Assembly: GCA_030608825.1 (NCBI GenBank)
Contig: JAUWDL010000086.1
Location: 1-6,384 of the forward strand
Length of the DNA stretch: 6,384 nucleotides
Origin: Gemmatimonadales bacterium
Lineage (GTDB): Bacteria > Gemmatimonadota > Gemmatimonadetes > Palauibacterales > Palauibacteraceae
Direction of reading: 5' to 3'
The notes under the pieces were generated by a model. That model worked only from the letters and a program-made list of their open reading frames with translations, did not search any database and was not told the origin of the DNA. This document shows positions 6,347 to 6,384 of the stretch, one piece after another (positions within the stretch are counted from its first letter, which is position 1; each line of letters opens with the position of its first letter). Both the position numbers and the translations under genes were made by a program.

Positions 6347-6384
6347 CTAGGCGAAGCTCTTCGCCAGGTAGCGGTCGGACCGGA
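6347..6384 (-). CDS. Possible 3' end of an upstream minus-strand gene (11 codons and stop)
   Basis: One minus-strand frame at the right edge reads RSDRYLAKSFA followed by TAG (6349-6347). The stop lies 16 bases before the recG start, with the recG ribosome site in between, which is typical operon spacing. The peptide has a plausible protein C-terminus composition, but eleven residues are too few to identify a family. It could also be chance. No function is proposed. Confidence 0.35.
   Translation of the reverse strand, partial: RSDRYLAKSFA

Overview
The window reads as ordinary chromosome from a GC-rich bacterium. Its genes are housekeeping genes plus one signalling gene. No mobile element, CRISPR array, tRNA or rRNA was seen. 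The AsnRS is of the compact Bacillus/Thermus-like type. I could not fix the phylum; a Gemmatimonadota-like or similar environmental lineage is a guess only.

Layout. On the plus strand, the 3' end of a mazG-type nucleotide pyrophosphohydrolase gene (1-302) enters from the left. It meets, tail to tail across a 33-bp AT-richer gap with a small hairpin, a three-gene minus-strand series read right to left: recG (6330-4246), asnS (4166-2835) and a large GAF-GGDEF-EAL gene (2558-336). At the right edge a few codons and a stop (6347) suggest another minus-strand gene just upstream of recG. The spacings are 76 bp for recG to asnS and about 276 bp for asnS to the GGDEF-EAL gene. The first two could share a transcript; the third probably has its own promoter.

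Functions. RecG remodels stalled forks and recombination intermediates, AsnRS charges tRNA-Asn, and MazG removes non-canonical or excess NTPs. These are independent housekeeping jobs. The GAF-GGDEF-EAL protein is the unusual member. Both catalytic domains have lost several catalytic or metal-binding residues, while the RxxD inhibitory (c-di-GMP-binding) site of the GGDEF domain is intact. This suggests a c-di-GMP receptor or scaffold rather than an enzyme. Upstream of it are a sigma-54-like -24/-12 element and a leader with three copies of an 8-mer, one inverted, that could form mutually exclusive hairpins. This gene and its leader are the part of the window most worth a second look.
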